The notes under the pieces were generated by a model. The model was given only the letters and a program-made list of their open reading frames with translations, was not told the origin of the DNA and ran no database searches. This document shows, in pieces, positions 23,335 to 35,799 of a stretch of 64,000 nt of DNA (the stretch's first letter is position 1; each line of letters starts with the position of its first letter). The position numbers and the translations under genes were made by a program. This DNA comes from Ligula intestinalis (taxonomy: Eukaryota; Platyhelminthes; Cestoda; Diphyllobothriidea; Diphyllobothriidae), in the NCBI GenBank assembly GCA_036362985.1, contig JAYGXS010000005.1, forward strand, positions 24,645,915-24,709,914, written 5' to 3'.

Positions 23335-26300
23335 TTTCATTAGATAAACCTGTTATTACTTTCCTAGCTAAAACTACTGCGGTTTCTGTATTCAAGTATC
23401 ACAAATAAGAGTGTTGTATCTGATTGTGAGCAAAAACCGTTGCGAAAAATTACCTCAAAAGCTTGGCTCAATTAAATGAACCATTTGTTATTTTCCTAGC
23501 TTGAAGTAATAGTTTTTTTTAACTTCATCTTGCAGTTTAGAGTGATTTTGACTAGAAAAGAAACATTATTCTGTGAGTTGGCATTTACAAAAAAACGCTG
23601 GACATTAAAACGCCGACGTCAATGCGATTTCCCTCGGATTATTTGATTTAGCTACTTCTTAAAGTGAGACAAAAAAGACAACACGGAAATCGGAGGCCCA
23701 CTCTATCCGCTACATGCACGCTGCTGCAAACAGCTTACCGCAGACAATTTATGTCTGTTCAGTCTGCACTATTAAAATATATGTTTTCTCAGAAATATTT
23801 GTGAACTTTTTGTATCGTGACGCTGCTTATTAGGGCGAAAGTTCTTTCTACTGAACTCTGTAAAGGGGGAATCCTCTCGCATGCCATCACAGCTAAGTGG
23901 CAAGCTATTACTTACAAATATGACAAGTTTTTTGCTTCGCTCTGGAACTATGAGCCAAGATGGAAATATCCATTGGTATATCGAAAAGCCAAATGGATTT
24001 GACTGTATTAAGAGAGGCCATTCGCTCTGAGTCTATAGTATTCAGGATAGTTACATTCATAAACAAGAATGGCGACTTGTAATGTGGGTCGGCCTTTGAA
24101 TTATTTTGGAGCACTGACCCTAAAATAACAGCGTGCCCAAAGCACCAATATCAGTGTAACTCACTGCAGCTTGTATAAACTGTATTTACGACATTGGACG
24201 AAAGTGTGATATTACCATCAAAGTAAAGTTCTCATCATCATCAATAAGGACATCAGTGTGTAAAATTAGGTTCTAATATATTTGATATAAATTACGAGTG
24301 TGCACCGAACTGTTGTCGTACGCACACATGAGCTTCGGCACGATGGCTATCACTATTATTGTTTCAATATTGGCAAATAAGAAAGGCGTTCGAAAAATAA
24401 GCGACCACTTTCTTGTGATGATGGTCCGATACTGTGTAGGCAGGGAACCGATGCAGGTAAAAAAAGGTGCACTCAAAGAATTCACGTCAAATAATTCATT
24501 TCACTCTACTTGCCATTAGCATCTCTCCGGTTACCAGTCCACCAGTTTTTATTTTAAATGGTAACAGTAGCAAATGTAGGCTCCTCAGTAATCCTTACTC
24601 CCAGCACGTTGTCCTACGAAAATGGTTGGTATGTGGTCGAAGAATTAGGAAACACAATAGAATATAATTTACTTACTGCTATATGCGTGCTTATTTTATT
24701 GGATTAAGAAGTGTTGTCAATTTATGTCTGTTGATTTTCTTCATCTGTATTATCATTTAACATATTTCGGAAACCCCCATTATCAAACTGAAGGTTTTTT
24801 TTAATTCCCAAAAAATAGAAATTTTGGTTAGCTGGTCGTCTAATTCAACTTACCTGAGGTTCAACTTACCATGCTGGAGTCAGATAAGTAATGTCTGTGG
24901 CGTGAAATGTTACGCATACCTTCAATTTACATGCAGAAAAACTTACTTTCAGTGGTCGCGGGAACCAAATTCGACTAAATTTTCTTACTTAACACTTACT
25001 TCTAAAAATTTCTTTCTCCACCTTTCCTACTTCCTCATTCCCCGAAACCCTAAAACCCTGTTTTCTTGCAATAAATGCTGAGCCTAGGGGGTATATGAGT
25101 GGGACTGCATGAGCTACGTTTGCCTTTTAAGGTTTTCTTTCGGTGATTGCTTACTATTTTCTAATGTCTGACGCACAAAAATAAAACAATTTTCATTTTT
25201 TATTTTATTTCTTTTGCTAAGCTAAAATGGAAAAAAATCACTACACTTGGAGAAGTATGCAAAACCTGGCATTTGCTTTTACATTTAACATTTCCACTCA
25301 TGTGTATTTGTGATTCTGGATTGTGTTGCGCCTGCTTGCAATGTCTTACATTCTTGAATTTGATACTCCTATTTACATTTAAATATTCTCGAATGTGCAA
25401 CGTATGGCATTTGCTTTCTTGAACTTAAATTTCACTTTGCGTGACTGACGACGATAAACCTCCGTGACATTGATATAAGTTCAAAAAGCCTACCTCAATC
25501 ATGTATTATTTTTGTAGACTGTTGACATTTTGTGAATGAAATTAAGTTTTCTGTATCTGCTCTGAAGGAATCTTGCCCTCTGCGACAGCTGCAAACCTTA
25601 TTTGGTTGGCTTGCCAACGTTTTGCGCAATAGAAAATTTGTACACAAATTTTCAAGAGGGTATTGAAAAAATGGGACTTTCGCCACAGCTGTAAAGTTAA
25701 TCAATGAATTTTGGAACTTATAACCCAGTGCTTATATAACTTAAATATAAGTATGGGTTTAGACCTTGAAAAATAAATTATTCTAGTGCAAGTTTTGTAA
25801 AGTTCAAATGTACTCGCAATGTTCATTCTTTTGTGGTCGGTTGCTTCAATTGGCAAGCACTATAAGGAAATAAAGATAACAGCGGTATGTATGCGAGGAT
25901 TTATTTCCAAAATTACTTCTTTTCGCTAGGGAGCGTTTGTTGTGGAAAAAGAATAATTTATTTGATTGATGCAATCACAGTTCAATGGAATATAGAGCGT
26001 AGCCATCGGTAATCATCCTAAGTTCGGATATCAATCTTGTGTCAAGTGTCCACCTAAAGGCTCAGTAGACGTTGTTAATATGTGTAAAGGGAGGTTGATG
26101 CATCAACTCATAGGTCATATAATTCCTATAAATGCAGCGGCATTCATCGTCTTTAATTTACACTTTGAAACATCTATTTTGAATGCTGCAGAGTACATCT
26201 TCTTGTAAAGAGCCAACGTACCATGTAGGATATTTACTTATGTAACCAACTGCACCTAGGACCACCTAGTAATTTGAGTACGGCATAAGTCTTACGCTTT

Positions 26301-26830
26301 TCAACATAACGGTTTGGCATTGATGCCTCTTTTTTACAGATGTCAAACCTTTGTTATAGTCATCGGCATCCAAATAACAGGTGACAGTTTATCGCAGTTT
26401 CTAAGGTGGTCTTACAAGGTAACCGTGCTTAATCATTAAACCGCTCCTCTGCAAGCACCTGCATCGCCTATTGACCTGAGGAATAACGGTATCCGTTAAG
26501 GATGGTAAATTTCCAACCAGGTTGTCTGATAAAAGACAGGTTTATTTGAGCATTGGAACATGGACATCCACCGTGTTGTCATTACAGTATTGGCACGCAT
26601 CTGCAACTAATCGGGTGTATTTGGACACCACTCCCCATTTGGATAAGAAATGGCCAAATTAAGAGCACTAGAGGTATCATATTCTTAAATATTGCGGATT
26701 GTGAGTATCGTTTGAAAATCTAAAAAAAAGCCAGGCTTCTGAGTTCCTGGCATCCGCCTTACTACCCTCAATCAGTAGGTCAAGGTCTTGTACCAGCAAC
26801 AGAAGTTCTTCAGATAAATTTACATAAGCC
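23335..26830. other. No recognisable gene or element
   Basis: Only short unsupported frames. A CAGTGGTCGCGGGAACC sequence near 24949 slightly resembles a hAT-type end but has no partner that I found. Confidence 0.45.
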
Positions 26831-26832
26831 TC

Positions 26833-27720
26833 TTGGAAACTGGAAATTTACTTTGGTTAACTGTGCATTACATTGTGTCAATATGCGTAAAGATTCGAGG
26901 TCCAGGTAATGAATCATTTTCACCACTACCCCGCACACCATGCCAAGACTGTGATGCAAGGCATGTTAGTGACCTGGGCAAACGCCTGGGCACAAGATTG
27001 TACAAGCATCAACAGGCAATCGACCGCAAGGATAAGCTGTCTATGGTTTATGACCACTTACAGCAGAAGAAACACGTCTTCGCCTTTGACAAAGTAACGG
27101 TTTTTGCCCGAGCCAATGATAAAATGGCTAGCTTACTGCTGGAAAGTTGGTCTTTGACTGGCACACTCAACAGAGCAATCGAACTCCATTCCGCCTACTG
27201 GGCGTTGCACACAAGGCTCTAGCCAGTTTGAACCAGCCCAACAGGAAGCAAAATAAACTTGAGTGTGAAATACAACCAGCCCTTGATGTAAATAGCGGAG
27301 AAGCCTGCCAGGAATCACATCACCGCCGCGCCCACGATGTTGAGATCAACTCAGGCGAGTAGGAACATTCGTCATTCAGCGATGAGCACGTCAGCTTGTA
27401 GGCCGACTTGCGACAGCCGAAAAGTGAGCAGGGATCACACGAGCTCACCAGCGATCAATATTACGGTCAGTCAATATCGATCAGGCAGGTCAAAGGTCGT
27501 GTGTCGAGTGCGGATGTAACAACAGGCACGTGGCAAGGCTGCAACAGTCCCGGCGAACATAAACAACCACCCGGTTACTCTGACGATCAAACCGAGAGAG
27601 CTTCCGAAACTTCAGTCTCAAAATAAAACAGTCCATCTCCTCGTACCATCGTTTGCTTGTTTGGTGGATGGTGAAAACGAGGATATTGTGTATTTTTTTA
27701 CCGTCTCCATCAGACATGGC
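26833..27720 (+). mobile_element. 3' part of a Penelope-like element, third endonuclease subtype
   Basis: Contains an endonuclease remnant (26900-27222), a longer 3' region with broken frames, and a tail-like end at about 27581-27632: CTGACGATCAAACCGAGAGA, then CCGAAACTTCAG and AAAATAAAAC. The order resembles T3 but the sequence is distinct. The 5' end is truncated and I see no inverted tail there. Confidence 0.6.
26900..27225 (+). pseudogene. GIY-YIG endonuclease domain of a PLE, degenerate
   Basis: The frame 26833-27222 contains CQDCDARHVSDLGKRLGTRL followed by YKHQQAIDRKDKLSMVYDHL. This matches a PLE endonuclease pattern in which a cysteine pair precedes (K/R)YVGETGK; here tyrosine and both glycine-motif positions have changed to HVSDLG. 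ARANDKMASLLLESWSLTGT, LNRAIELH and AYWAL follow, a C-terminal stretch I recognise from PLEs of this kind. The frame is open, but RT is absent and the catalytic motif is lost. The frame's first 25 or so codons do not resemble the family and are probably not original. Confidence 0.65.
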
Positions 27721-28553
27721 CTTCCCTTACTTTTTTAATATTCATCATGATTACTACCACCCCGATAGGCTGACACTTATTAACCCTCTTTAATTTTATT
27801 AGCCTACTTGTTGAAACGGTATGCTCGGGATGCATATCTTTAACGGCACTTTCGTAATACAAACCAGCTGGCCTGATCAGAATTGATCAATCTCAAACTT
27901 ATCCTTATCAAGTAGTCGTCATATGAAAAAAAATCCGTCATTTCTGCTTAAAGTTCAGGTGTCTTTGGGTCTTTTAAATGCATACATTCTTCTGTGCGGC
28001 TGTAAAAAAATCGGACTCCCGGACGTAAGAAAAATGTGAGAACATACAAGGAAACGACGCTTCATTTCTAAAAGATGCTACTTGTTTTCGTTTTTGGTAT
28101 TATTCGTAAAATACTTCCAAATATTGTCAGAGGTACAAACCAGATAATTGACCTCCAATGCAGTGTCTAAAGCTGTCAAGATTTTCAATATTTTTAAGCT
28201 GTTCAAGCTACTCTTTTCAACCTGTGCTGCCATTGTATTAGCCGTATATATGTATGCTTATTTTTATTGCATCAAATACTTATTTGTTTCTGCAGATACC
28301 GTGATCTTTACTATTTCGTCCCATAAGTTTATCTCCACGATTCATGTTGCGAGTAAGATTAGTTATTTATAAAGAGGCTAAAAAGCAGAAAACTCAGAAT
28401 TATAATATTCACCGAAAAGCACGTAAAAAACGTTGGAGACTTACTGATGAGTCGACTACCTGGCACTTTTCCTGCAATGGTGGAATATTGAGGAAGCATT
28501 AGCATCCTTCCAGTCAGAATGATGAAGCATACAGTAACTGCTTTCATCAACAC
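27721..28553. other. No recognisable gene or element
   Basis: Short unsupported frames only. Confidence 0.5.
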
Positions 28554-28554
28554 A

Positions 28555-29490
28555 TACAGTACGCGGCAGAATTCGTGCAGCATGCCAACATATGCGAAAG
28601 ATTGATACTCTTTCGGTTATCAGTATTAAGTAAGGTTGTGATTCTGCTTATCTTGTTGTGTATGCTGAAGTCGTTTCAGCCACGATAGCATGAAGGCTCA
28701 TTTAATTAGCTTCATTCTGATCGCCAGCTAATAGTATCTAGTATAAAATGTTGCAACTTAAGTAGTATGCATTTCTATCATTGATTTTGGCTGCCTTTAT
28801 AAATTCAAAAGTATTTTATAGAAAACGTAAACAAATAAGTAATTTATTTTACTCGTTGGGTGGGAAACTATGCCTTCCTTAATTTTTATAGTAAGAGAGA
28901 GTGGATCTTTCAGTTTTGAATTTTATTATAAATTTTCGAATAATTTTGAAACCTACTGACTGCATCACTCGAATACACGATTGAGTGTGCACTGTGTAAA
29001 TTTTGTTTTAGGAAAAGTATATTTTCACCAACAGTTTGAGGAAGAGGTCACATATTTCTCATAAAATATGGCAATATATGTGAAACGTCATTTATGCAGT
29101 AAAGGCAGCATTAATAAATTGAATTATACGATGCATAACGAATAAACACTTTGCAATCGTAACAAAGCTCATAATTAGCAAGATTTCAGACAAAAAGATA
29201 CCCTTTAAAAGAGGCGTAATTTGCTTTCCAACAATTTAATTTATTTTATCCATTTAGTTGAAATTTTAAAGGCAGTTAAAATCAATGATAAATACGCATA
29301 CTATTTAAGAAGTTACTTTTTATGGAATTTACGTTTTGATAGCAGTTAGAATTAAGCTCGTTAAAAAGCCGACATCCTATCATGACTGAGCTAACTTCAT
29401 AATAGACTACACGATAATCAGTCTCACCACCTGAGTCAATGTCGATGAACCAAAGAGTATCAATCTGCGTACTGCATACCCCTGCTAGCG
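28555..29490 (+). repeat. Dispersed repeat R1, long copy 1
   Basis: Aligns over about 925 bases with 51962-52890. Shared blocks include GCGAAAGATTGATACTCTTTC, AATAATTTTGAAA, GCACTGTGTA, GATAAATACGCATACTATTT, AAGCTCGTTAAAAA and GATAATCA. Divergence is substantial, with small gaps. No protein homology was recognised and no terminal inverted repeat was seen. Confidence 0.65.
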
Positions 29491-29824
29491 ATGATTTTGT
29501 ATAGCACTCGTTACTTCGCTGCATCTTATAGAACGCACTTTACATTTTCATCCTTTATTGTTTTCGTATTTCCTCAGAAATTAACTAAGCCATTTTGATA
29601 TACTGTTATAAACTAAAAATATGTTCCAGTTTTCCTCATGCAAGTTTTAGCCGGAGACTGCATGCCCAGAGTCAGCTGAAATCGAGTTGCGTGCCGATCT
29701 ATATGAGGATAAATTTGTCTTTGCAGCTTCCGCTGTCCTTGCGTTATTGTACGCAGGTTAATGAGCTTAGTCTAATGCAATGCAAAAGCATCGCTAGTGC
29801 GTTCTCCGGAAGACTTTCTTGCCT

Positions 29825-30766
29825 GACCGAAAGATACGGCCTGCACGCGAGCAATTTTGCGTCGATGCTATTCAATCTGCGTTCATTATCGCATCAGACT
29901 GCCAGTCAAGTGAACTCTCCTTTATTCTTTCGCATAGATGGGCTGCCCACTTTATTTTACTCAATCTTAGATCCGCAGTGGCCTCAGTAGGTGTTTTTTC
30001 TACGTTTCTATGCACGAATAACTGATTTGCCTCCCCCTCGCCCGCACAAGCAAATGTTCAGTCCTAGAAATTGACACCGGGCCTCGTTTGTAGATCTGAC
30101 AGCCAAAAGCCAAATCGTTTTGTGTCATTTTCCTTGTGGACATGAGCATTTAACAAACGCCTGTTTTCTTCATAACCCGTTCTCGCATCGCAGAATACAT
30201 ATATAAAGGGACAATAATTGGTAAATGCCACGCCAGCAAATTCATTAGCAAAAACGAGTTTCCTTGAAAAGTAAGCCTTCTACTACTATATGCACAATGT
30301 TTTGTTTTAAAAACATTTTAAAATCCTGATAAGAAGACGACTCGATCATTAGGACAATACTTCAATTCGCCTGACGTTTCGATATCCTTCGTGAATTTGT
30401 CATCAGATACATAGTCAGAAAGCAATAGCTTACAGGGTAGCACATGCACAGGCGTTTGCTGTATTTATACAATGCGTTAACTTCTGCGAACATCCGACGA
30501 TTATTAACCATTATTGCCTTCTTGAGTGTTGGCGGTCCATTAAACGGCATGCGGGCTCTGACCTGCTGAAATTTCATCACGCGTGGTGTACTCAGATTTG
30601 ATAATTGCTCGGTCAACTGGCTCTCCCTTATTGGCATAGGATGAGACGGTTGCCCATCCGTTACGCAAATGGCGAGTTGCTTTGGCCATATTGAGTCTCA
30701 GCACCGAATATGGAAGGGCTTAATCGCTGCATTTGCTTATGGATTGGGAGCCCGTGAACTATGACT
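29825..30766 (-). repeat. Segmental duplication arm (partner 53325-54258)
   Basis: The reverse complement of this stretch closely matches 53325-54258. The match covers a PLE 3' fragment with its T2 tail (30305-30766 here) and about 480 bases beyond the tail that are not PLE sequence (29825-30300 here, 53790-54258 there). Long runs are identical, for example ACGCGTGATGAAA, ATGGACCGCCAACACTCAAG and AAAATGACACAAAA. Confidence 0.75.
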
Positions 30767-30890
30767 CAAATAATTCTCGGATATCAAATACTCGGGATAG
30801 TAAAATTATTGTCCCAGCGATCGAGTTGTCTTCTTATCAATATCTTCCTGGGACTCGCATGTTCGCTTCTATTAGCAATCCCATCCCACG
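30305..30890 (-). mobile_element. PLE 3' fragment with T2 tail and inverted tail at its 5' side
   Basis: On the minus strand, PLE C-terminal sequence (from about 30766) leads to the T2 tail: CTGATGACAAATTCACGAAG, then GATATCGAAACGTCAGGCGA. The tail is cut after GAGTCGTCTTCTTATCA. At the 5' boundary a second T2 tail starts in the opposite direction (about 30775-30875: CTCGGATATCAAATACTCGG, then TTGTCCCAGCGATCGAGTTG and GGGACTCGCATGTTCGCTT). This gives outward-facing tails, as in 21768-23300. The coding part (30362-30637 minus frame) lacks RT and the endonuclease core. Confidence 0.65.
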
Positions 30891-30899
30891 TAACTGCAT

Positions 30900-32895
30900 C
30901 TCGGAGAAAATGAGGCAGAATAGTGGAATATTAAGCGTTCTGAAAAGTTATGGCAGGTTGAAGGCAGCCTCGCATGTTAAAGTAACCGACCACCTCTGAA
31001 ACTTATGCGTTTTGTTTGACAGGAATCTGTTTATACGGTCCTGCCCTTTTGTAGTGACCCAAAGCGAACAACGCATATCATATTCCACCAACACCATTGT
31101 AAAACTTTTTTTGGAGCAATAACACGATTTTGGCGTATAAGTAGGTGTCTTATACGTGGAAAACTATTGGAGTTTTGTGCCTTTTGTCAACGGCACCAAT
31201 CAGTTTCTAGCACACATGGAGTAAATACATGTTTCTAATTTACACCTACGCAATAAGAATGTGCAGATTGTGGTAAACTGGGCCTTGTTTTTTGTGTTAC
31301 TCGACTTGCCATCCAATCTTTTTGTCTATTGAACTGCCTACTAATGAAAGTAACTCACGAACAGTAGACCAGGACCATTCTTAATCTCGGATAACTACTT
31401 GGTGTTATGACAGGGATGCGCCCCAACGGTTACGAATACATGCTACTAGCCAATTTCAGACCTCCTCTGGTATAACTCACATTAACTCAACTTGAAACCT
31501 GTGGATATATTCAGATGAAAACAACACTCGTTCGTCCAGATTTTGCAAGGTTCTGTTAGAATACTTCAAGTTGGTACAAAATATGCCTCCTCCGGCATTT
31601 GCCTCTCATTCTGTAAGGCCTAGTCTATAGCACAATTATTTAGGTTAAAATCAGAAAAAAACATCTTACTGAAAAGGATCTGTATCTTTCAAATAAAGCA
31701 GATGTATACAGTTGATAACTGGCATAAGCATAGTGACATATAAACTGCATCACATATTGATTTCACTAATCAATTCGTTCATGGCAATTTATAAGCTATG
31801 AAAGCCCCCTCAAACAACGCATTTGAACTGCAAGAACTGATCTACGTTTTTTATATCATGAACGCAGTTTGTCTTTAGGATTTCGTATTTTTTTCATGTG
31901 TTTGCCTTATTCTCCCGTCAGTTGACATCTAGTTTACATCTACAGACAACATTTCGGCAACAGCCTTTTCTGCGCTATGATGTACCACAGGTGATATAAA
32001 CGACTTTGCAGGTTTATTAAAGCCACCAGAATATGTTTTGCGCCTACATGTACCGAGGTGCAAGACAAAATTAAGTGCATACTCAATTATGACGTTTTTC
32101 ATAAAGGTCTTTATGGCAGAAGTCATCTTCGCTGAGGAACTCATGTTGCCATGTAGCAAGCAGTGGTTCTTAATTGATACATCAACTTTTAAACAGTATG
32201 ACACCTGGGATGCATGCAAATGGGACCAAAAAGTGAAGATTTCTTGTATTATTCCCTAAGAAGCGGCACAACCGAGTCGAGATTCATTTTAAAAAACGTG
32301 CCTGACTTTTTAAACTAGGCAAAAACGGGGTGAAAGAAACCAACATAAAATATAAAATTCAACGAACTACAACAAAATATAATTCAAAAACGTGACACGA
32401 AGGTCACACAGCGTTTGCGCTCTCATTTGTAAACTGATGACTAATAGCGTACTGATCCACTGTTTTATTTTAATAATACGACTTGAAAATTAAAGGCAAG
32501 TAAATATCTACTCTAAGCACACATTTTTCTCTATAAACATAAAGAATCTTTTAATTGATTCGACTGTTTATTGAGTAATAGTTTTTCTGCTTCGATAGCT
32601 ACAATACCTGTCATTTTTACCTTCTTTGCTCGGCTCTTTTGAATAAATGCACATTGATAGGTCATGACGCGTATACTTTGTGAATTTTGTTCGGCCATCT
32701 AGCTTTTGATCTTAAGTTACTTCCTTAATCGCAGCTTAAAGGCCTTCAGAAAGTTCAGTAAAGCAATCACTTCTTTTTATTTGATAAAAGTACAATTTTG
32801 TTGTTTAAAACCCTATACCAAGAACGAAGACTGTGCTTACTTAAGAGGAACGCTAATGTGAGGTAAACGTGAAGCCATTCATCTCGTAAGTTATT
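30900..32895. other. No recognisable gene or element
   Basis: Only short unsupported frames. I found no shared repeat. Confidence 0.45.
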
Positions 32896-32899
32896 AAGA

Positions 32900-33400
32900 A
32901 ATTTGCGGTATACCAGACAATCCATCAAAAAGTGCAATGCGTTGCCTTATCCATATTTGGTGCTGAGAGTCAATTTGGCCAAATCAAGCCGCCACTTAAC
33001 GAACGGACAGGCTACCGCGTCATCCTACACCCATGCCTTAGGGCAAGATGAACGCGCAGTCAGCACGCCGGAGTCCAACGCGCATGATGAAAGGTCAGCA
33101 AGTCAGAGTCCGCATGCCGCTCAACAGACCACCAACACTCAAGAAGGCAATTACGGTTTATTTTCGTTGCATGTTTACAGTAAGGACTGTATCCTATAGA
33201 TACTGCAAACTTGGTTGCATGTAGTGCCTTATCTCCTATTGCTCTCTGACTATGTCTTTGATGACGAATCCGTGACGGACATCGAAGCGTCAGGCAAATA
33301 AAAGTATTGTCCCCAGCGATCGCATCGTCCTCTTCTCAATTACTTCCTAGGATTCGCATGTTCGCTTGCACTGGTATATCATACAGTAACAGCAGTCGTA
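32900..33400 (+). mobile_element. PLE 3' end with T2 tail
   Basis: The open frame 32903-33199 begins YTRQSIKKCNALPYPYLVLR, which matches the PLE C-terminal pattern PQSI(N/D)KCNDLP seen at 37950 and 53336, so this is the last part of a PLE protein. The T2 tail follows at 33252-33375: TTGATGACGAATCCGTGACG, then GACATCGAAGCGTCAGGCAA with AATAAAAG and a GCATGTTCGCTTG end. RT and endonuclease are missing by 5' truncation. Confidence 0.65.
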
Positions 33401-35095
33401 TTGGTAGCTGGAACACTCCGGTGTTAGTCTACACAATCCTCCGCGCTGCTGTTTCGAGCTAGTTCATTTGTCGTTGTTCCTGCACAATGGTCTCCTCAAA
33501 CACGGAAAAATAACGATTTCAGTATGGCGCGCCAGAGAGACTAGCCAAGAGATTGTTTAACGTGGTTCAATAGGTTAAAAAAAGCGGTGTCTATGCTATT
33601 TTGCCGTTTCTTGCGTGACAAGAGTCGCGCTGTGATTTACCTTCAGGGCTGTGCCCACCAAACCTAAAGACCCGCAGACCTTTCTGTAAAAAACGTAAAA
33701 AAGCCCGTGTTACAGCCAGAATGTGAATTCTGATCGAATATTACGGGGGAAGTCTAGGCCTACATAGCACTCCGCTGATGAACAGCACTGATAGCGCATG
33801 AAAAACACAACTCGAGCCGTAGCATTTTTTCCGATATGCTACCGAATAGAAAATCTCCACAAACTGCGTGTCACGAACGCCAAATTCTTAAATGCCAGAA
33901 ACAATGAACTGGCACTGGACTTGCTACCGTTAAAATGCTGCACTCCATTACGGACTGTATGACGTCAGGCTGGAGTCCAAGGCCTTTCCTGTAACCCTGA
34001 AAACGAAATTTGCATGAAAAATGAGAAAACAAATAAGGTGAAAGGCTCGGTAAGCAGAGCTGGATAAATGCAAAGGGACATGACTAAAAACAATGCGCTT
34101 AAAAGGCCTAGTTTTAATAAACTAATCGAAAAAGGGAATCTTTTCTGGCATAAAATTGTCTCTAAAGTGTCTCAGGAAGCTTTTCATACTTAAATGTAGG
34201 CCCATACCATGTGAAATTTTAAAACTCATGGCAGACAGTATTCTGATTTCGTTGAACTTAGAAAAGCCAAAAAAATTAAAATCAAGCATTTAAATTGCAG
34301 GTGGATTGGGGAATTGGGACGAAGGTACATAACTGCATATTTCAACATAAAGCAGTCAGTTTTCAATGCAGTATGGCACTCACCGCCGAAAAGGGGGAAT
34401 GGGTGCTTTTAGGAAAATGTTCCGAAATAACAAGATCCGATCGATGGAACAAAACCGACCGTCGGCCGAACGTTTCCTGTTCCCCCTCGAGTACATCAGT
34501 AGAGGGCGAGGGAGTCACATGAAAGAACACTATGAGCCACCAGCAGCCATTTGACTGAATCTTGCTTATTATTTTATATTTAGACCGAAACCGGTAAATG
34601 TAGACAGCATTATCAGGCAAACTTATTTGCAGAAGGGAACGTGGCAGCTCTGCTAAAAGAACGAAGGCAAACACGACTCATCGAGTTGAGCTATAGCAAG
34701 ACGACAGTCTTCGTAAACTCTGCCCGGGAGTTTCCTGTGTTTAATCTAAGAGTCCATATTATGTGGCATACTGGTGTTTCTTTCGTTAGAAAAATCAAAT
34801 GCTGGTAATAAAATCAAACCGGAAGAACGATTGGTGAGCATACGTATACCTCCAATGCATTCTCAGCACGCCGTTACGTTTATAGGTGAGGGAGGAAAGT
34901 GTAATATTGGAGGTAACTTACGCTCAACGTTACAGGCACATAAGCCCGGGAAATAGGGTAGTAAAAGTGGCCAATCAAGCGGCAATTAAGGAGAACGGAC
35001 GGAAGGTAGAGTATAGGCTCGGAAAAATGCCGGAAGCTAACCGGCCGTTGGCCACGCTTAGATTGGCGCCTTGAGGAGGCTGTGTCACGAACCTT
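33401..35095. other. No host gene recognised; one weak tail-like stretch
   Basis: Minus strand 34440-34515 contains CTGATGTACTCGAGGGGGAA then CAGGAAACGTTCGGCCGACG, with the same CTGATG...GAAACGT spacing as the PLE tails but an unmatched body. The stretch 34830-35095 is less A+T-rich than its surroundings and matches nothing I recognise. Confidence 0.35.
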
Positions 35096-35099
35096 CCCA

Positions 35100-35765
35100 G
35101 TAGAGAGAGTTCGGGTATTTTTTCTCAAAAACCCGATCTTTCATAACAAAAGCTAAAGACAGGTTACTGACTCAGACCAGCTCCATATGCATCTACTCCC
35201 TTACTTGCTCCTGTGGAGCAGGTTATATTGATCGCACGAGTCAGCGCCTATCCGAAAGAATATAGGAACTCCTCCCGCAAGGGCTAAGCAAAGGTGAAGT
35301 CAATACTACAAGGACCATCAAAAGCCCTATTCTAGCACACTTGTTGTATTTCGGACATCGGGTGGACCCCAACAAAGCCTTCAGCGTGATTTACAAGGAC
35401 CCCTAAACAGCAGTAACAGCTATCCAGTTAAAAAAGTGGTTTTCATGAGCGCAAAAATACCTGCTGTAAGATCCAAGCCTAGCATGGTCAACGGCCACCA
35501 AGCTACCGGAACAGTTCGGAGCCTCCTTTCTCCATCCTCCCCCTCTCTCACTAATTGCACGTAATCAACCGCTTGTTACTACCTCCGACTCGCACCCCTG
35601 TTCATTTGACTAATTTGCCTGTAACGTTGAATATAATTTTCCTACAATTTCACCATTTACACTTTGCTCCCCTCCTATGATAATGAAACGGCTTGATGAG
35701 AATTTATTGAAAATAAACGATAGCACGCCCATTGCTCTGTGGATATCTGTGATGGGTAATCCATC
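35100..35765 (+). mobile_element. 3' fragment of a T4 PLE
   Basis: An endonuclease remnant (35161-35405) is followed by a stop-ridden C terminus, a pyrimidine-rich tract (35521-35550) and a T4 3' region (35568-35760) that matches 3226-3430. The tail reads CTTGATGAGAATTTATTGAA then AATAAACG. It ends where the next PLE begins, so the two elements lie side by side in the same orientation. Confidence 0.7.
35161..35510 (+). pseudogene. GIY-YIG endonuclease domain of a T4 PLE, broken
   Basis: The reading frame starting at 35161 gives LLTQTSSICIYSLTCSCGAG, then YIDRTSQRLSERI and a stop, ELLPQGL, SPILAHLLYFGHRVDPNKAF and SVIYKDP with a further stop. The motif is the same as CIYSLTCSCGAGYIGRT in the palindrome at 39.5-42.2 kb, but the glycine of YIG is aspartate here. 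A histidine conserved after the arginine is lost with the stop. The frame is too short to be functional and RT is absent. Assignment to the T4 group is supported both by the protein and by the tail. Confidence 0.75.
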
Positions 35766-35799
35766 CGTCCGATGCGCTCCGGTTGGCTCGTCGGTGGGA

